A DNA stretch of 64,000 bases from Halarchaeum grantii (GCF_014647455.2 NZ_BMPF01000001.1:372001-436000), one strand, 5' to 3'. Shown: positions 35,031 to 42,884, counted from the first letter of the stretch. Translations and numbers: made by a program. The notes: generated by a model from the sequence alone, not told the origin.

Positions 35031-35629
35031 CGGCGCTCGGCGACGATGACGCCGACCTGCGGGTGAACCCGCTCGACGGCCGTGACGGCGTAGCCCGCGT
35101 CCGTGAACGCCTCGACGAGCACGCCCACGGTCGCCGGGTCGTCCACCTCGGGATCGTAGAAGGGGGCCTCGGGGTCCGGAAGTCCGAAGAGCATCACGTC
35201 CCCGAGGACGATCCGGCGCGGGTCGTAACCCGCCATCACGTCGATGGCGTCGCGTTTCGCGTCGTCGTCGAGGTGGTGGAGCGCGAAGTTCGACGTGACG
35301 ATTGTGGCCTCGCCGTCGTAGTTCGGCTCGCGGAAGCTCCCCTCGCCGAACTCGACGTTCGAGAGGCCGCGGTCTGAGGCCTTCTGGCGCGCCTTCGAGA
35401 GCATCCCCTCGCTGACGTCCCGCCCGACGACGCGTCCCGCCCCGTCGGCGAGCGAGAGCGCGACTGCGCCCGTCCCACAACCCAAGTCGAGCACGGTGTC
35501 GTCCCCTCTCGGGTCCGCGTGCTCGACGACGAGCCGCAGACACTCCATGTACTGGTCGCCGGACGACTCGTCGTACGTCGCGGCGAGCTCGTCGAAGCGC
35601 TCAGCGTGTTCGTCGACGTCCTTCTTCAT
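35027..35629 (-). CDS. Class I SAM-dependent methyltransferase
   Basis: 200 residues starting MKKDVDEHAERFDELAATYD, a UbiE/COQ5-like N-terminus. SAM motif I is VLDLGCGTGAVALSLADG (about residues 47-64); motif II-like ATIVTSNFALHHLDD follows near 110. The substrate is unknown. It is embedded between the two RNase P genes: its start overlaps the rnp3 gene by 29 bases and its stop overlaps rnp2 by four. That position suggests an RNA-related role, but this is inference. Confidence 0.9.
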   Translation of the reverse strand: MKKDVDEHAERFDELAATYDESSGDQYMECLRLVVEHADPRGDDTVLDLGCGTGAVALSLADGAGRVVGRDVSEGMLSKARQKASDRGLSNVEFGEGSFREPNYDGEATIVTSNFALHHLDDDAKRDAIDVMAGYDPRRIVLGDVMLFGLPDPEAPFYDPEVDDPATVGVLVEAFTDAGYAVTAVERVHPQVGVIVAERR

Positions 35630-36317
35630 ACCGTCCGCGTTCGAGCCCCGGCGCAATGAACTCCCCGGAGCGCCGGTGTCGGTTGCGCGCCGCGAGTTCC
35701 CCCCACTCCGCGAGGCCGGCCTCGATCTGCTCGGCGTCGAACCCGATGGTTTCGCCGACCGCGCGGAGCTCGCGTGGCGCCCGGAGTTCGAGGTGCGACG
35801 CCGGGGACGCGGTCACGACGTAGGGCGCGTCGTACTGCTCGACGAGCTCGCGGAGCTTGCGGAGCCCACGGAGCGCCTGCACGCGCGGCCCGCCGGACTC
35901 GCGGAGCACCGGCCCGAGGTCGAACTCGAGGCGGACGCCGTGCTCGGCGGCCGCGCGCACGATGACGTGGTTCACGTCGCCCCGTCCGGCCATCGGCTTC
36001 GTGAGGACGTCGACGCGCTCCTCCTCGGCCGCGAAGCGGTTCAGTTTCGCCGTCCCGCCGCGCACGAGCAGGAGCGTGTGCTCGCGTCGCGCGTCCGCGA
36101 GCGCGCCGCTCAACACCGTCGGGTCGTCGCCGGCGAGTTCCACCGCGTCGACAGCGTCGACGCCGAACTCCTCGCGGACGGCGGCGGCGTCGAATCCCGG
36201 GTCGGCGTCCGCGGCGTCGCGGACGACGACCCCGTCGAAGCCCTGCCGGTCGGCCGTCGCCGCGAACCGCCCCACCGTGCTCTCGCCCGCCGGCGTCGCC
36301 GTCACCGCCTCGTACAT
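35601..36317 (-). CDS. rnp3: Ribonuclease P protein component 3 (Rpp30/p30)
   Basis: 238 residues with a TIM-barrel-like PHP fold. Typical p30 pieces are MYEAVTATPAGESTVGRFAA, GFDGVVVRDAADADPG, HTLLLVRGGTAKLNRFAAEE, VDVLTKPMAGRGDVNHVIVR, and the late PYVVTASPASHLELRAPREL. Pairs with Pop5 in archaeal RNase P. The start at 36315-36317 is the only ATG that gives the normal N-terminus. It is the first gene of the rnp3-methyltransferase-rnp2-psmA unit. Confidence 0.93.
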   Translation of the reverse strand: MYEAVTATPAGESTVGRFAATADRQGFDGVVVRDAADADPGFDAAAVREEFGVDAVDAVELAGDDPTVLSGALADARREHTLLLVRGGTAKLNRFAAEEERVDVLTKPMAGRGDVNHVIVRAAAEHGVRLEFDLGPVLRESGGPRVQALRGLRKLRELVEQYDAPYVVTASPASHLELRAPRELRAVGETIGFDAEQIEAGLAEWGELAARNRHRRSGEFIAPGLERGRYEEGRRRTR

Positions 36318-36397
36318 ACCGTAGAGTAGGACGCCGCGCCGGTAAAACCCGTGTGGTCGCCACGACGGTTGCCGGTCTGAGGACACCAGTGACGACG

Positions 36398-36529
36398 ATG
36401 AGCGAGAGCGACGTCGACCCCGTGGGCGTCGACTAAGGGTGCCCCGAAGCGAACCCGGAGTGCGAGGCGGCCGTCGAGGCGTGGCGCGAGAGCGTCTCCG
36501 GGGGAAGCGGCGGCGAGTGGCTGACGCGA
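36398..36529 (+). pseudogene. Possible small ORF broken by a stop codon
   Basis: An ATG at 36398 opens MSESDVDPVGVD and meets TAA at 36434-36436. The same frame continues as GCPEANPECEAAVEAWRESV and beyond to the end of the COG1325 gene on the other strand. A single base change (TAA to TAC, giving DYGCPE) would join the two parts into a small acidic protein with a C-x6-C pair. I do not recognise a family with certainty. It may be a decayed gene, a sequence error or chance. Confidence 0.3.
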
Positions 36530-36530
36530 G

Positions 36531-36944
36531 TCAGAGCGCCTCGCGGGCGTTCTCGACGGCCGCCTCGCGCGTCGCCGGGTAGGCCTCGACCTTCGCACGG
36601 AAGGAGATGCCCTCGCCGAGGCGCACCTCCCCCCGGAACGCCGCCTGCTTGTCGATGTGGGCCATGAACGCGCAGTTCTCGTTCACGCGCTGGTCGAGCT
36701 CCTCGCGGAGCCGACCGAGGTCCGCGCCCTCGCGCAGGCGCTCGATGACGTGGCGCATCCCGTCGGCGTTCTCCACGCGCGCGGACAGCACGACGATGCG
36801 GTCGCCGTTGTGGCCGGTGCTCTCCGCGCGCTGGACCTCGAACTCCTCGGGGAGGAAGTGCCGGAGAGCCGCCTCGACGCGCTTCTCGTCCTCCGTGTCG
36901 TAGCAAAACGTCCGCAGGTCGATGTAGTGGAAGGGAACGCTCAT
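36531..36944 (-). CDS. RNA-binding protein, COG1325 (exosome-associated type)
   Basis: 137 residues from MSVPFHYIDLRTFCYDTEDE. The pattern of HYxxLRxFxxxTEDE, a central EVQRAESTGHNGDRIVVLSA strand pair and RVNENCAFMAHIDKQAAFRG matches COG1325, predicted RNA-binding proteins of the archaeal exosome/RNase P neighbourhood. Haloarchaea generally keep this gene though the classical exosome genes are not in the cluster here. The upstream ATG at 36983 would add 13 residues across an A/T-poor leader and is not preferred. Confidence 0.88.
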   Translation of the reverse strand: MSVPFHYIDLRTFCYDTEDEKRVEAALRHFLPEEFEVQRAESTGHNGDRIVVLSARVENADGMRHVIERLREGADLGRLREELDQRVNENCAFMAHIDKQAAFRGEVRLGEGISFRAKVEAYPATREAAVENAREAL

Positions 36945-36964
36945 TGTACCCGGAAAGAAGCCGG

Positions 36965-37211
36965 AGCGGGAAAAGCGCTCCACTCCGGTCCGCGTTCGCC
37001 GTTCGGATGTCCGGTCGCGCGTCGCGGGACCTATTCCTCGCGGCTACGCTGCTCGCCTGTCCAGTCGCGCCCTCGCTCGCGCTCGGTTGCGACCTATTCC
37101 TCGCGGGTCGCTTCGCTCCCCGCTCGATAATCCGTCGTTCCGTAGGAACGACGCTATTGTACGGGCGACCCGTGAGACGCCCGTACGGTTCGCGGGACCG
37201 GAGGTCCTGCG
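36965..37211. other. Intergenic region with three tandem hairpins and a dispersed repeat
   Basis: About 250 bases without a gene. 37030-37103 holds a repeat related to 41513-41585. Three hairpins follow in a row: 37133-37153 (9-bp perfect stem, GTA loop), 37159-37186 (9-bp perfect stem, 10-base loop) and 37192-37210 (8-bp stem with one G-T pair, 3-base loop). The last one ends one base from the stop of the DUF1918 gene. They may form a transcription terminator or a stable RNA. Confidence 0.75.
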
Positions 37212-37397
37212 TTATTCCTCGTCGGCTTCCTCGAGGTTGTCCTCGGGGACGCCCTGCTCCTGCCCGTCGTCGAACGCGACCGTGTAGTTCGCGTCGCCGA
37301 ACATCGTCTCGACCTTCTGCGTGATCTCACCGGTCTCGCCGTCGAACTCGCTGTGCTCGTCGTGCAGAACCACGGCGTCGCCTTCTTCGAAGCTCAT
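37212..37397 (-). CDS. DUF1918-like small protein
   Basis: 61 residues starting MSFEEGDAVVLHDEHSEFDG. A short SH3/KOW-like beta barrel is suggested: GDAVVLHDEH, TGEITQKVETMFGDA, YTVAFDDGQEQGVPEDNLEE. In Halobacteria these are labelled DUF1918 proteins. Role unknown. The ATG at 37395-37397 is chosen over an upstream one because MSFEEGD is the conserved N-terminus. A hairpin-rich region follows its stop. Confidence 0.85.
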   Translation of the reverse strand: MSFEEGDAVVLHDEHSEFDGETGEITQKVETMFGDANYTVAFDDGQEQGVPEDNLEEADEE

Positions 37398-37526
37398 ACT
37401 CCGAACACGGAGGGGGTCACGCAAAAACGCCCCGATTCACCGGGAGAGCGAGCGGCGGACGCGTCCGACGCGCCCGCGACACTGACAGGGGGCGAGACGC
37501 CTCCGAGCGACGCACCGGCGACGCGT

Positions 37527-38357
37527 TCACCCCCACTCGACGCCCTCGCGGGTCTCGGCGTCCCAGCGGCGCAGGACCGCGCGCGCGTTCCCGGCGTGGT
37601 AGCCGAAGTAGACGTTCTCGGCGTACTCCCCGGCGAGGTCGGCGGCCTCGGCGAGCGCGCCCACGTCGGGGTCGACGGCGTAGAGCTCGACGCCGAGACG
37701 GACGTCGCGTCCCTCGAGTCGGTCCGCGAACCCCGAGAGAAGCGCCTCCAGCCAGTACGTCGTCGCGTACGCCGTGTCGTAGAGCGGGACGACGACTTCG
37801 TCGACGTGCGCGGCGAGCGCGTCGAGGTCGACACCGGAGTGCGCGCGCAGGTGGCCGGGGTACGGGTCCGGGTGGACGGTGAGGTAGAGGTCGCCCGGCA
37901 CGCGCTCGCGGGCCTCGGCGACGAACGAGGTGACGACGGACGCGCGCCACGCCTCGCGGTCGTCGGACTCGCTCTCCGCGAAGGCGTCGTCGCAGTGCTC
38001 ACAGTGACAGAACGCCGGCCCGGGGAAGCCGACCTCGTCGAGGCGGACGTCGTCGCTCGCCGCCACGCAGGCGTCGATGACCTCGAAGAGGCCGTCGCGG
38101 TAGTGCTCGATGCTCGGACAGACGTACCCCCAGTCGAGGGCCGAGTGGTCCTTCGTCGCGCGACGGCCCTCGGCGTCGACGGGCGCGAGATGCGGGTCGG
38201 TCTCGGCGGTCGCGGTGTCGCCGAAGCAGGAGACGAGGTTCACCGCGTCCGGCTCCGGGTCGACGTGCTCGCCGGTGACGCGCTTGACCTCGTAGAAGCC
38301 TACGTCGAACTCCGACCACTCGAGTTCCTCGGCGTTCCGCGTGACGACGCCGTACAT
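37527..38357 (-). CDS. Putative glycoside-hydrolase-like TIM-barrel protein
   Basis: 276 residues beginning MYGVVTRNAEELEWSEFDVG. The centre carries GFPGPAFCHCEHCDDAF with a C-x-C-x2-C cluster at C117, C119 and C122. The same motif is found in hypothetical glycoside-hydrolase-like families, where it binds a metal. The DLYLTVHPDPYPGHL and EVVVPLYDTAYATTYW segments look like barrel strands. No signal peptide, so cytoplasmic. Function is not known; carbohydrate hydrolysis is inference. Confidence 0.6.
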   Translation of the reverse strand: MYGVVTRNAEELEWSEFDVGFYEVKRVTGEHVDPEPDAVNLVSCFGDTATAETDPHLAPVDAEGRRATKDHSALDWGYVCPSIEHYRDGLFEVIDACVAASDDVRLDEVGFPGPAFCHCEHCDDAFAESESDDREAWRASVVTSFVAEARERVPGDLYLTVHPDPYPGHLRAHSGVDLDALAAHVDEVVVPLYDTAYATTYWLEALLSGFADRLEGRDVRLGVELYAVDPDVGALAEAADLAGEYAENVYFGYHAGNARAVLRRWDAETREGVEWG

Positions 38358-38466
38358 ATCACACGTGGGGAGCGCGGGCCGCCTAAAGCGTTCGTTCCCG
38401 GGACGCGTCGCTGGGAGTTGGGCGACAGCGGAGGATGGGGCGGCGCGTGCCGCGCGAGTGCGGTGC

Positions 38467-38577
38467 TCAGTCGATGCGGTCGATGTCCTCGGCGGGCTCG
38501 GACTCGCCGCCGGCGACGAGCTTGTAGACGAGGACGATCAGGGCCAGTGCGAGGGCGAGCTTGACGGTCGTGCGCAT
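38467..38577 (-). CDS. Small single-pass membrane protein
   Basis: 36 residues: a short basic start (MRTTVK), one hydrophobic helix (LALALALIVLVYKLVAG) and an acidic tail. The N-terminal Arg/Lys and C-terminal acidic residues suggest the tail faces outward, but this is weak. Similar tiny proteins are common in Halobacteria. A GGTATAGTGG stretch on its strand, about 25 bases upstream, is a plausible promoter. Confidence 0.6.
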   Translation of the reverse strand: MRTTVKLALALALIVLVYKLVAGGESEPAEDIDRID

Positions 38578-38624
38578 ATGTGAGCGTACGTATCGGTCCA
38601 CTATACCTTTTCGGGAATCGGCGC

Positions 38625-39089
38625 TCAGACGGCGAGGTGGTCGGTGATGTCCTCGCGGACGATGGTCTCGCAGTACGCGCATCGGACGCCCTCGGAGATG
38701 ACGTCGAAACGCGTCTCGACGGGTTCGCCGGCGTTCGTGATGCAGTGGCGGTTCGGGCAGTGGAGGAGGCCGACGACCTCCGCCGGGGGCTCGATTTCGG
38801 TCTTCTCCGCGACCTCGTACTCCCGAACGATGTTCACGGTGGCGTCCGGCGCGATGAGCGAGAGGACGTCGAGTTCGGCCTGACTCATCTCGCGGCCCTC
38901 GACCTTCACGATGTCCTTCTGCCCCATCCGCCCGCTCGGAACGTTCATCCCGAGGCTGACGCTCTCGCCGCCGCTCCCGTCGATGCCGAGGATGGCGAGG
39001 ACGTGGAGGGCTTCGCCGGCGGGAACGTGGTCGATGACGGTGCCGTCGCGGATCTTGGAGACGCGGAGTTCGGTGTCTTTCTCGGTCAT
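38625..39089 (-). CDS. pyrI: Aspartate carbamoyltransferase regulatory chain
   Basis: 154 residues. Binds CTP/ATP and modulates the catalytic chain. The N-terminal allosteric domain has LRVSKIRDGTVIDHVPAGEA, and ILGIDGSGGESVSLGMNVPS. The C-terminal zinc domain uses CPNRHC and CAYC for four cysteines. Start is the ATG at 39087-39089, two bases after the pyrB stop, so the two subunits are co-translated. Confidence 0.96.
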   Translation of the reverse strand: MTEKDTELRVSKIRDGTVIDHVPAGEALHVLAILGIDGSGGESVSLGMNVPSGRMGQKDIVKVEGREMSQAELDVLSLIAPDATVNIVREYEVAEKTEIEPPAEVVGLLHCPNRHCITNAGEPVETRFDVISEGVRCAYCETIVREDITDHLAV

Positions 39090-39091
39090 GA

Positions 39092-39997
39092 TTACTCGAG
39101 GAGGAGGTCGAGGAGCGCCATGCGGACGGGAACGCCGTTGTGCGCCTGGTCGAAGTACGTCGCGTTCGGCAGGTCGTCCACTCCGGGGTCGATCTCGTCG
39201 ACGCGCGGGAGCGGGTGCATCACCGCGAGGTCGTCCCTCGCCGCGTCGAGCGTCTCGGCGTCGATTCGGTACTGGCCGGCGACCGTCTCGTACTCCTCCT
39301 CGTCCGGGAAGCGCTCGCGCTGGATGCGCGTCACGTAGAGGACGTCGAGCTCGGAGAGGACGGCCTCGAGGTCCTCGTGCTCGCGGACGTTCGCGCCCGA
39401 CTCGTGGAGGTCGTAGCGCACCGAGCGCGGGAGGCGGAGGCTCTCCGGGCTGATGAAGTGCTGGCGGGCGTCGAAGTTCGTGAGCGCGTGCGCGAGCGAG
39501 TGGACCGTCCGGCCGTACTTCAGGTCGCCCATGATGCCGATAGTGAGGTCGTCGAGGCCCGCGTGCTCGTCGATGGTGTAGAGGTCGAGGAGCGTCTGAC
39601 TCGGGTGGTGTCCCGCGCCGTCGCCCGCGTTCACGAGCGGGACGTCCACGAACTCGCTCGCCATCTGCGCGGCGCCCTGACTCGGGTGCCGGAGGACGAT
39701 GCCGTCCGCGTACCCCTCGATGACGCGGACGGTGTCCGCGAGCGACTCGCCCTTCTTCACGGAAGAGGACTCGACGGAGCCCATGTCGATGACGTCCCCG
39801 CCGAGGCGCTTGGCGGCCGTCTCGAAGCTCATCTTCGTGCGCGTGCTCGGCTCGAAGAAACAGAGCGCGAGCAGCGCACCGGGATGTCGGTCCGCGTGCG
39901 CGGCCGGGTCGTCCGCGAACTCCCGCGCTCGCGAGAGGACCTCCTCGATGTCCGCCCGCGAGAGCTGTTTCGCGGTGAGCAAGTGGTCGTGGCGCAT
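39092..39997 (-). CDS. pyrB: Aspartate carbamoyltransferase catalytic chain
   Basis: Condenses carbamoyl phosphate with aspartate in de novo pyrimidine synthesis. 301 residues from the ATG at 39995-39997 (a GTG two codons earlier is possible). Signatures are [20 protein letters not shown] (carbamoyl phosphate binding), [35 protein letters not shown] and [12 protein letters not shown]. Forms a two-gene operon with pyrI and is divergent from the MinD-like gene. Confidence 0.97.
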   Translation of the reverse strand: MRHDHLLTAKQLSRADIEEVLSRAREFADDPAAHADRHPGALLALCFFEPSTRTKMSFETAAKRLGGDVIDMGSVESSSVKKGESLADTVRVIEGYADGIVLRHPSQGAAQMASEFVDVPLVNAGDGAGHHPSQTLLDLYTIDEHAGLDDLTIGIMGDLKYGRTVHSLAHALTNFDARQHFISPESLRLPRSVRYDLHESGANVREHEDLEAVLSELDVLYVTRIQRERFPDEEEYETVAGQYRIDAETLDAARDDLAVMHPLPRVDEIDPGVDDLPNATYFDQAHNGVPVRMALLDLLLE

Positions 39998-40070
39998 CGT
40001 CACTACCCCCGCGCGCTGACGCCTTCAACTTCCCGAACCTTCTTCCCGGATGGGGGGCCCACCCGTGGGT

Positions 40071-40682
40071 ATGCTTGCCATCGCGGGCGGGAAGGGCGGG
40101 GTGGGGAAGACGACGACGGCGCTCGGCCTCGCCACCGCCTACGTCCGCAGACGGCGCCGACCCCTCGTTGTCGACGCCGACCGCGGGATGCCGAACTGCC
40201 ACCTCTACGCGGACACCCCCGGCGAGCGCGGCGTCGCGGACGTCGCGGCCGGCCACCCCCTCGCGGACGCCGTCGAACCCGTACGCGCGCTCCCGGGCGT
40301 CGACCTCCTCGCCGGCGGCGACGCCGCCCCCGGGAGCTACCTCGATAGGCTCCCGCGCGGGCGCCCGCTCATCGTCGACACCGCCGCAGGCGCGGGTGCG
40401 GACGTCGGTGCGGCGCTCGTCGCCGCCGACGCCGTCGTCGTCGTCACCACGCCCGACGAGGAAGCCGTCGTGGACGCCCTGAAGAGCGCGGCGCTCGCCC
40501 GCGCGCTCGGGACGCCGGTCGTCGCCGGTGTCGTCGTCGGCACCCGTGACGACACCGACGGCATCGCGACGGCGCTCGACGCGCCCGTCACGGCCGTCCC
40601 GCGCTCGCGTGCGCCACTCCGTAACACGAGCGTTGCGGCCGCATACGACAACCTCGCGACAGCAACGGGGCCGAATCCTTAA
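40071..40682 (+). CDS. MinD/ParA-like P-loop ATPase
   Basis: 203 residues, shorter than canonical MinD (about 260). Deviant Walker A GGKGGVGKTTTALGLATAYV at 6-25 with the signature KGG lysine, then LVVDADRGMPNCHLYAD for switch I and LIVDTAAGAGADVG for Walker B. No C-terminal amphipathic helix typical of bacterial MinD is seen. It is probably one of the several MinD homologues of haloarchaea, with an unknown cargo. The start at 40071 gives the normal N-terminus. DUF7090 follows after 27 bases. Confidence 0.9.
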   Translation: MLAIAGGKGGVGKTTTALGLATAYVRRRRRPLVVDADRGMPNCHLYADTPGERGVADVAAGHPLADAVEPVRALPGVDLLAGGDAAPGSYLDRLPRGRPLIVDTAAGAGADVGAALVAADAVVVVTTPDEEAVVDALKSAALARALGTPVVAGVVVGTRDDTDGIATALDAPVTAVPRSRAPLRNTSVAAAYDNLATATGPNP

Positions 40683-40709
40683 CAACGCCACCGCCCCTAC
40701 TGAGGGTAC

Positions 40710-41336
40710 ATGGCGGACCGGCTCCCGACGGGAATCGACGTCCTCGACCGGAAGCTCGGCGGTGGCATTCCATCGGGGAGCGTCCTCGTCTACGAATCAC
40801 CGCCGGCGAGCCAAGGCGAGCTACTGCTCCACGAAATCGCACGCCCCCGGGAGACGCTCTACATCACCACCGACCGCACCGAGGACGCCGTCGCGGACTC
40901 GTTCGAGAACACGAGCGTTCCCGTCGACCCCCCCGACGTCCGCTACCTCGCGAACGACGCGCCGCTCGACAACGCGCGGCGACTCGTCCGCAACACCGGC
41001 GAGGACGAGACGCTCGTCATCGACCCCGTGGACGCCCTCGAACGCACCGAGCGCGCGCGCTACGAGACCTTCCTCTCCGAGCTGCAAAACCACATGCACA
41101 ACACCGGCGGCGTCGCCGTCCTCCACGCCCTTCGCGGCTCCCGCGTCCCCGAGCTCCGCGACTCGACCATCCACATGGCCGACGTCGTCTTCCGACTCGA
41201 AACGACGGTCAAGGGGAGCGACGTCGAGAACACGCTCTCCGTCCCCAAGTTCCGCAGCGGCAGCGCGCTCAACGAGACGGTGAAGCTCAACCTCGGTGAC
41301 CGCGTCACCATCGACACCTCTCGCGACATCGCCTGA
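40710..41336 (+). CDS. KaiC/RAD55-like protein lacking a P-loop (DUF7090-like)
   Basis: 208 residues with a RecA/KaiC-like fold: MADRLPTGIDVLDRKLGGGI starts as in KaiC-type proteins. Where the Walker A GxxGxGKT should stand, the sequence is ESPPASQGELLLHEI, without the lysine. A Walker B-like strand ETLVIDPVDALERTER follows near residue 103. ATP hydrolysis is therefore doubtful; a structural or regulatory role is more likely. It is directly downstream of the MinD-like gene, so the two might act together. Confidence 0.82.
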   Translation: MADRLPTGIDVLDRKLGGGIPSGSVLVYESPPASQGELLLHEIARPRETLYITTDRTEDAVADSFENTSVPVDPPDVRYLANDAPLDNARRLVRNTGEDETLVIDPVDALERTERARYETFLSELQNHMHNTGGVAVLHALRGSRVPELRDSTIHMADVVFRLETTVKGSDVENTLSVPKFRSGSALNETVKLNLGDRVTIDTSRDIA

Positions 41337-41572
41337 GCGGTCACGTCGCGGCCTGCGCCGCTATCAGACGCCGAGCGCCGCCGCTACGCGGCGGAAAAAC
41401 GTGGAGAATCGCGGTGGCGGGATGATCGGCGACGCCTCGCTCCGCTCGTCGTCGCCTTACCTCACGGGTCACTACGGTCCCCGTTCGGTGTTCAGTCGCC
41501 CCTTCGGGCCGACCTATGCCTCGCGGCTACGCCGCTCGGCTATGTCGCGCCCTCGCTCGCGCTCGGTTACGA
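41337..41572. other. Intergenic region with dispersed repeat and hairpins
   Basis: Between the convergent DUF7090 and SlyD genes. A hairpin CCGCCGC/GCGGCGG (41378-41394, TAC loop) is followed by AAAAA. The last 60-70 bases (41513 into the SlyD stop) resemble 37030-37103. No gene is seen. Confidence 0.65.
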
Positions 41573-42505
41573 CTATTCCTCGTCGAGTTCGTCGACGATT
41601 TCGTCGGCGTCGACGTCGGCGTCCTCGAGGGCGTCCTCGATGTCGCCGAGGTCCTCGCCGCCGGCGCCACCCATCATGCCGCCCATACCGCCCATCATGC
41701 CGCCCATGCCGGAGCCGTCGATGATCTCCTGGACGATGACGCGGTCGACGCCGATCTGATCCATGATCTGCTGGAGGATCTGCTGCTTGCCCATCATCCA
41801 CTGCTGGTTGAACTGGAGCTGCGGGCTCTGCTCGATGTACAGCGTTTCCTTCTCGACGGTCTCGGTCTCCGTCTCGGGCTCTTCGTCCTCGTCGGACTCG
41901 ACCTGCACCTCTTCCTCGACCTCGTCCGTCTCGATGTGCATGTCGAGCTCGGCGTCGAAGTACATGCTGAGGAGGCCCTGGGCCTTCTCGACGCGGTCCT
42001 CGACCTCGCCGACGATTTCGTACTTGTACTCGATGTCCTCACCGGCGAGCATGTGGTTGAAGTCGACGCGCGCGCGCCCACCGATGATGGTCTCGACGTG
42101 GCCGTGCTGGCCGTCGATGTCGACGTGGCCACCGGGGTAGCGGTCGTCCTCGGGGATCTTGTCGGCGCTCACGGTTCGGACCTCGCTCTCGTCGTACTCG
42201 CCGAAGGCGTCGGCGGCGGGGACGACGACGGTCCCGGTGTCGCCGACTTCCTTGCCGTAGATGTCCTCCTCGACGGGCTCGAAGATGTGACCCTCGCCGA
42301 GCACGAGCGTGCGCGGGGCGAACTCCTGCTCGTCGGTGTCGACGCCCTCCTCCTCGGCGACCTCCTCGTCGGTCGTGTCGACGAGGTCGCCGCCCTCGAC
42401 GGTTCGTGCGGTGTACGCGAGTTTGATGAAGTCGCCCGCCTGAAGCCCTTCGGACTCCTCGGACGCAGATTCGTCAGCCGCCTCGGCCTCTTGCTGGTCG
42501 CTCAT
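41573..42505 (-). CDS. SlyD-like FKBP-type peptidyl-prolyl isomerase
   Basis: 310 residues. The FKBP domain (about 22-170) is interrupted by an insert-in-flap domain: IFEPVEEDIYGKEVGDTGTV, YPGGHVDIDGQHGHVETIIG and RARVDFNHMLAGEDIEYKYE. This is the SlyD-type chaperone-isomerase arrangement. The C-terminal 140 residues are an acidic linker, a helical segment, a Met-Gly-rich GMGGMMGGMGGMMGG tail and a last acidic run. The GGM-type tail is reminiscent of chaperonins. Cytoplasmic. It converges on DUF7090. Confidence 0.93.
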   Translation of the reverse strand: MSDQQEAEAADESASEESEGLQAGDFIKLAYTARTVEGGDLVDTTDEEVAEEEGVDTDEQEFAPRTLVLGEGHIFEPVEEDIYGKEVGDTGTVVVPAADAFGEYDESEVRTVSADKIPEDDRYPGGHVDIDGQHGHVETIIGGRARVDFNHMLAGEDIEYKYEIVGEVEDRVEKAQGLLSMYFDAELDMHIETDEVEEEVQVESDEDEEPETETETVEKETLYIEQSPQLQFNQQWMMGKQQILQQIMDQIGVDRVIVQEIIDGSGMGGMMGGMGGMMGGAGGEDLGDIEDALEDADVDADEIVDELDEE

Positions 42506-42558
42506 ACGCACACGAACTCCCGTTCGGCCCTTAAGAATCACGTTTCTGCCCCGTCAGT

Positions 42559-42762
42559 TCAGCGCATCGTCGCGAGGTCGCAGGTCGCGTCCGCGTCGAG
42601 CGAGAGCCACGTGGTGAGTCGGGTCTCCTCGTCGGCGTCCGTCGGGTAGACCGTACAGCGGTCCGGCCCGCGTTCCTGCGTGACGGTGACGGCGTCGAGG
42701 GCGTAGTCGGGGGCGGGGACGGTCGTGTGCGCCGCGTCGCCGGCGGTGGAGTTTGCGGACAT
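42559..42762 (-). CDS. Small DUF7511-like protein
   Basis: 67 residues: MSANSTAGDAAHTTVPAPDY, then VTVTQERGPDRCTVYP, TDADEETRLTTWLSLDADAT and a cysteine near the end. The RCTVYPxDAxEEExxTTWLS pattern is shared by many small Halobacteria proteins. Function unknown. It lies between the SlyD gene and the divergent CYTH gene. Confidence 0.78.
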   Translation of the reverse strand: MSANSTAGDAAHTTVPAPDYALDAVTVTQERGPDRCTVYPTDADEETRLTTWLSLDADATCDLATMR

Positions 42763-42884
42763 CCCACTCGGAGGGGCACGGCCGTCACGTATGAAGGCTG
42801 CTAAGAGGGGTACGGTCGTCTCTATAGCCGTCCCGATCCCCGCGATTCGGGCGTTTTTTCCCGGGGCCGCCGCCTCTTCGAGAT

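Noticed and set aside
41378-41399. Rho-independent-type terminator after DUF7090
   Set aside because: The hairpin is followed by As on the coding strand, not Ts, and archaeal termination does not need a hairpin.
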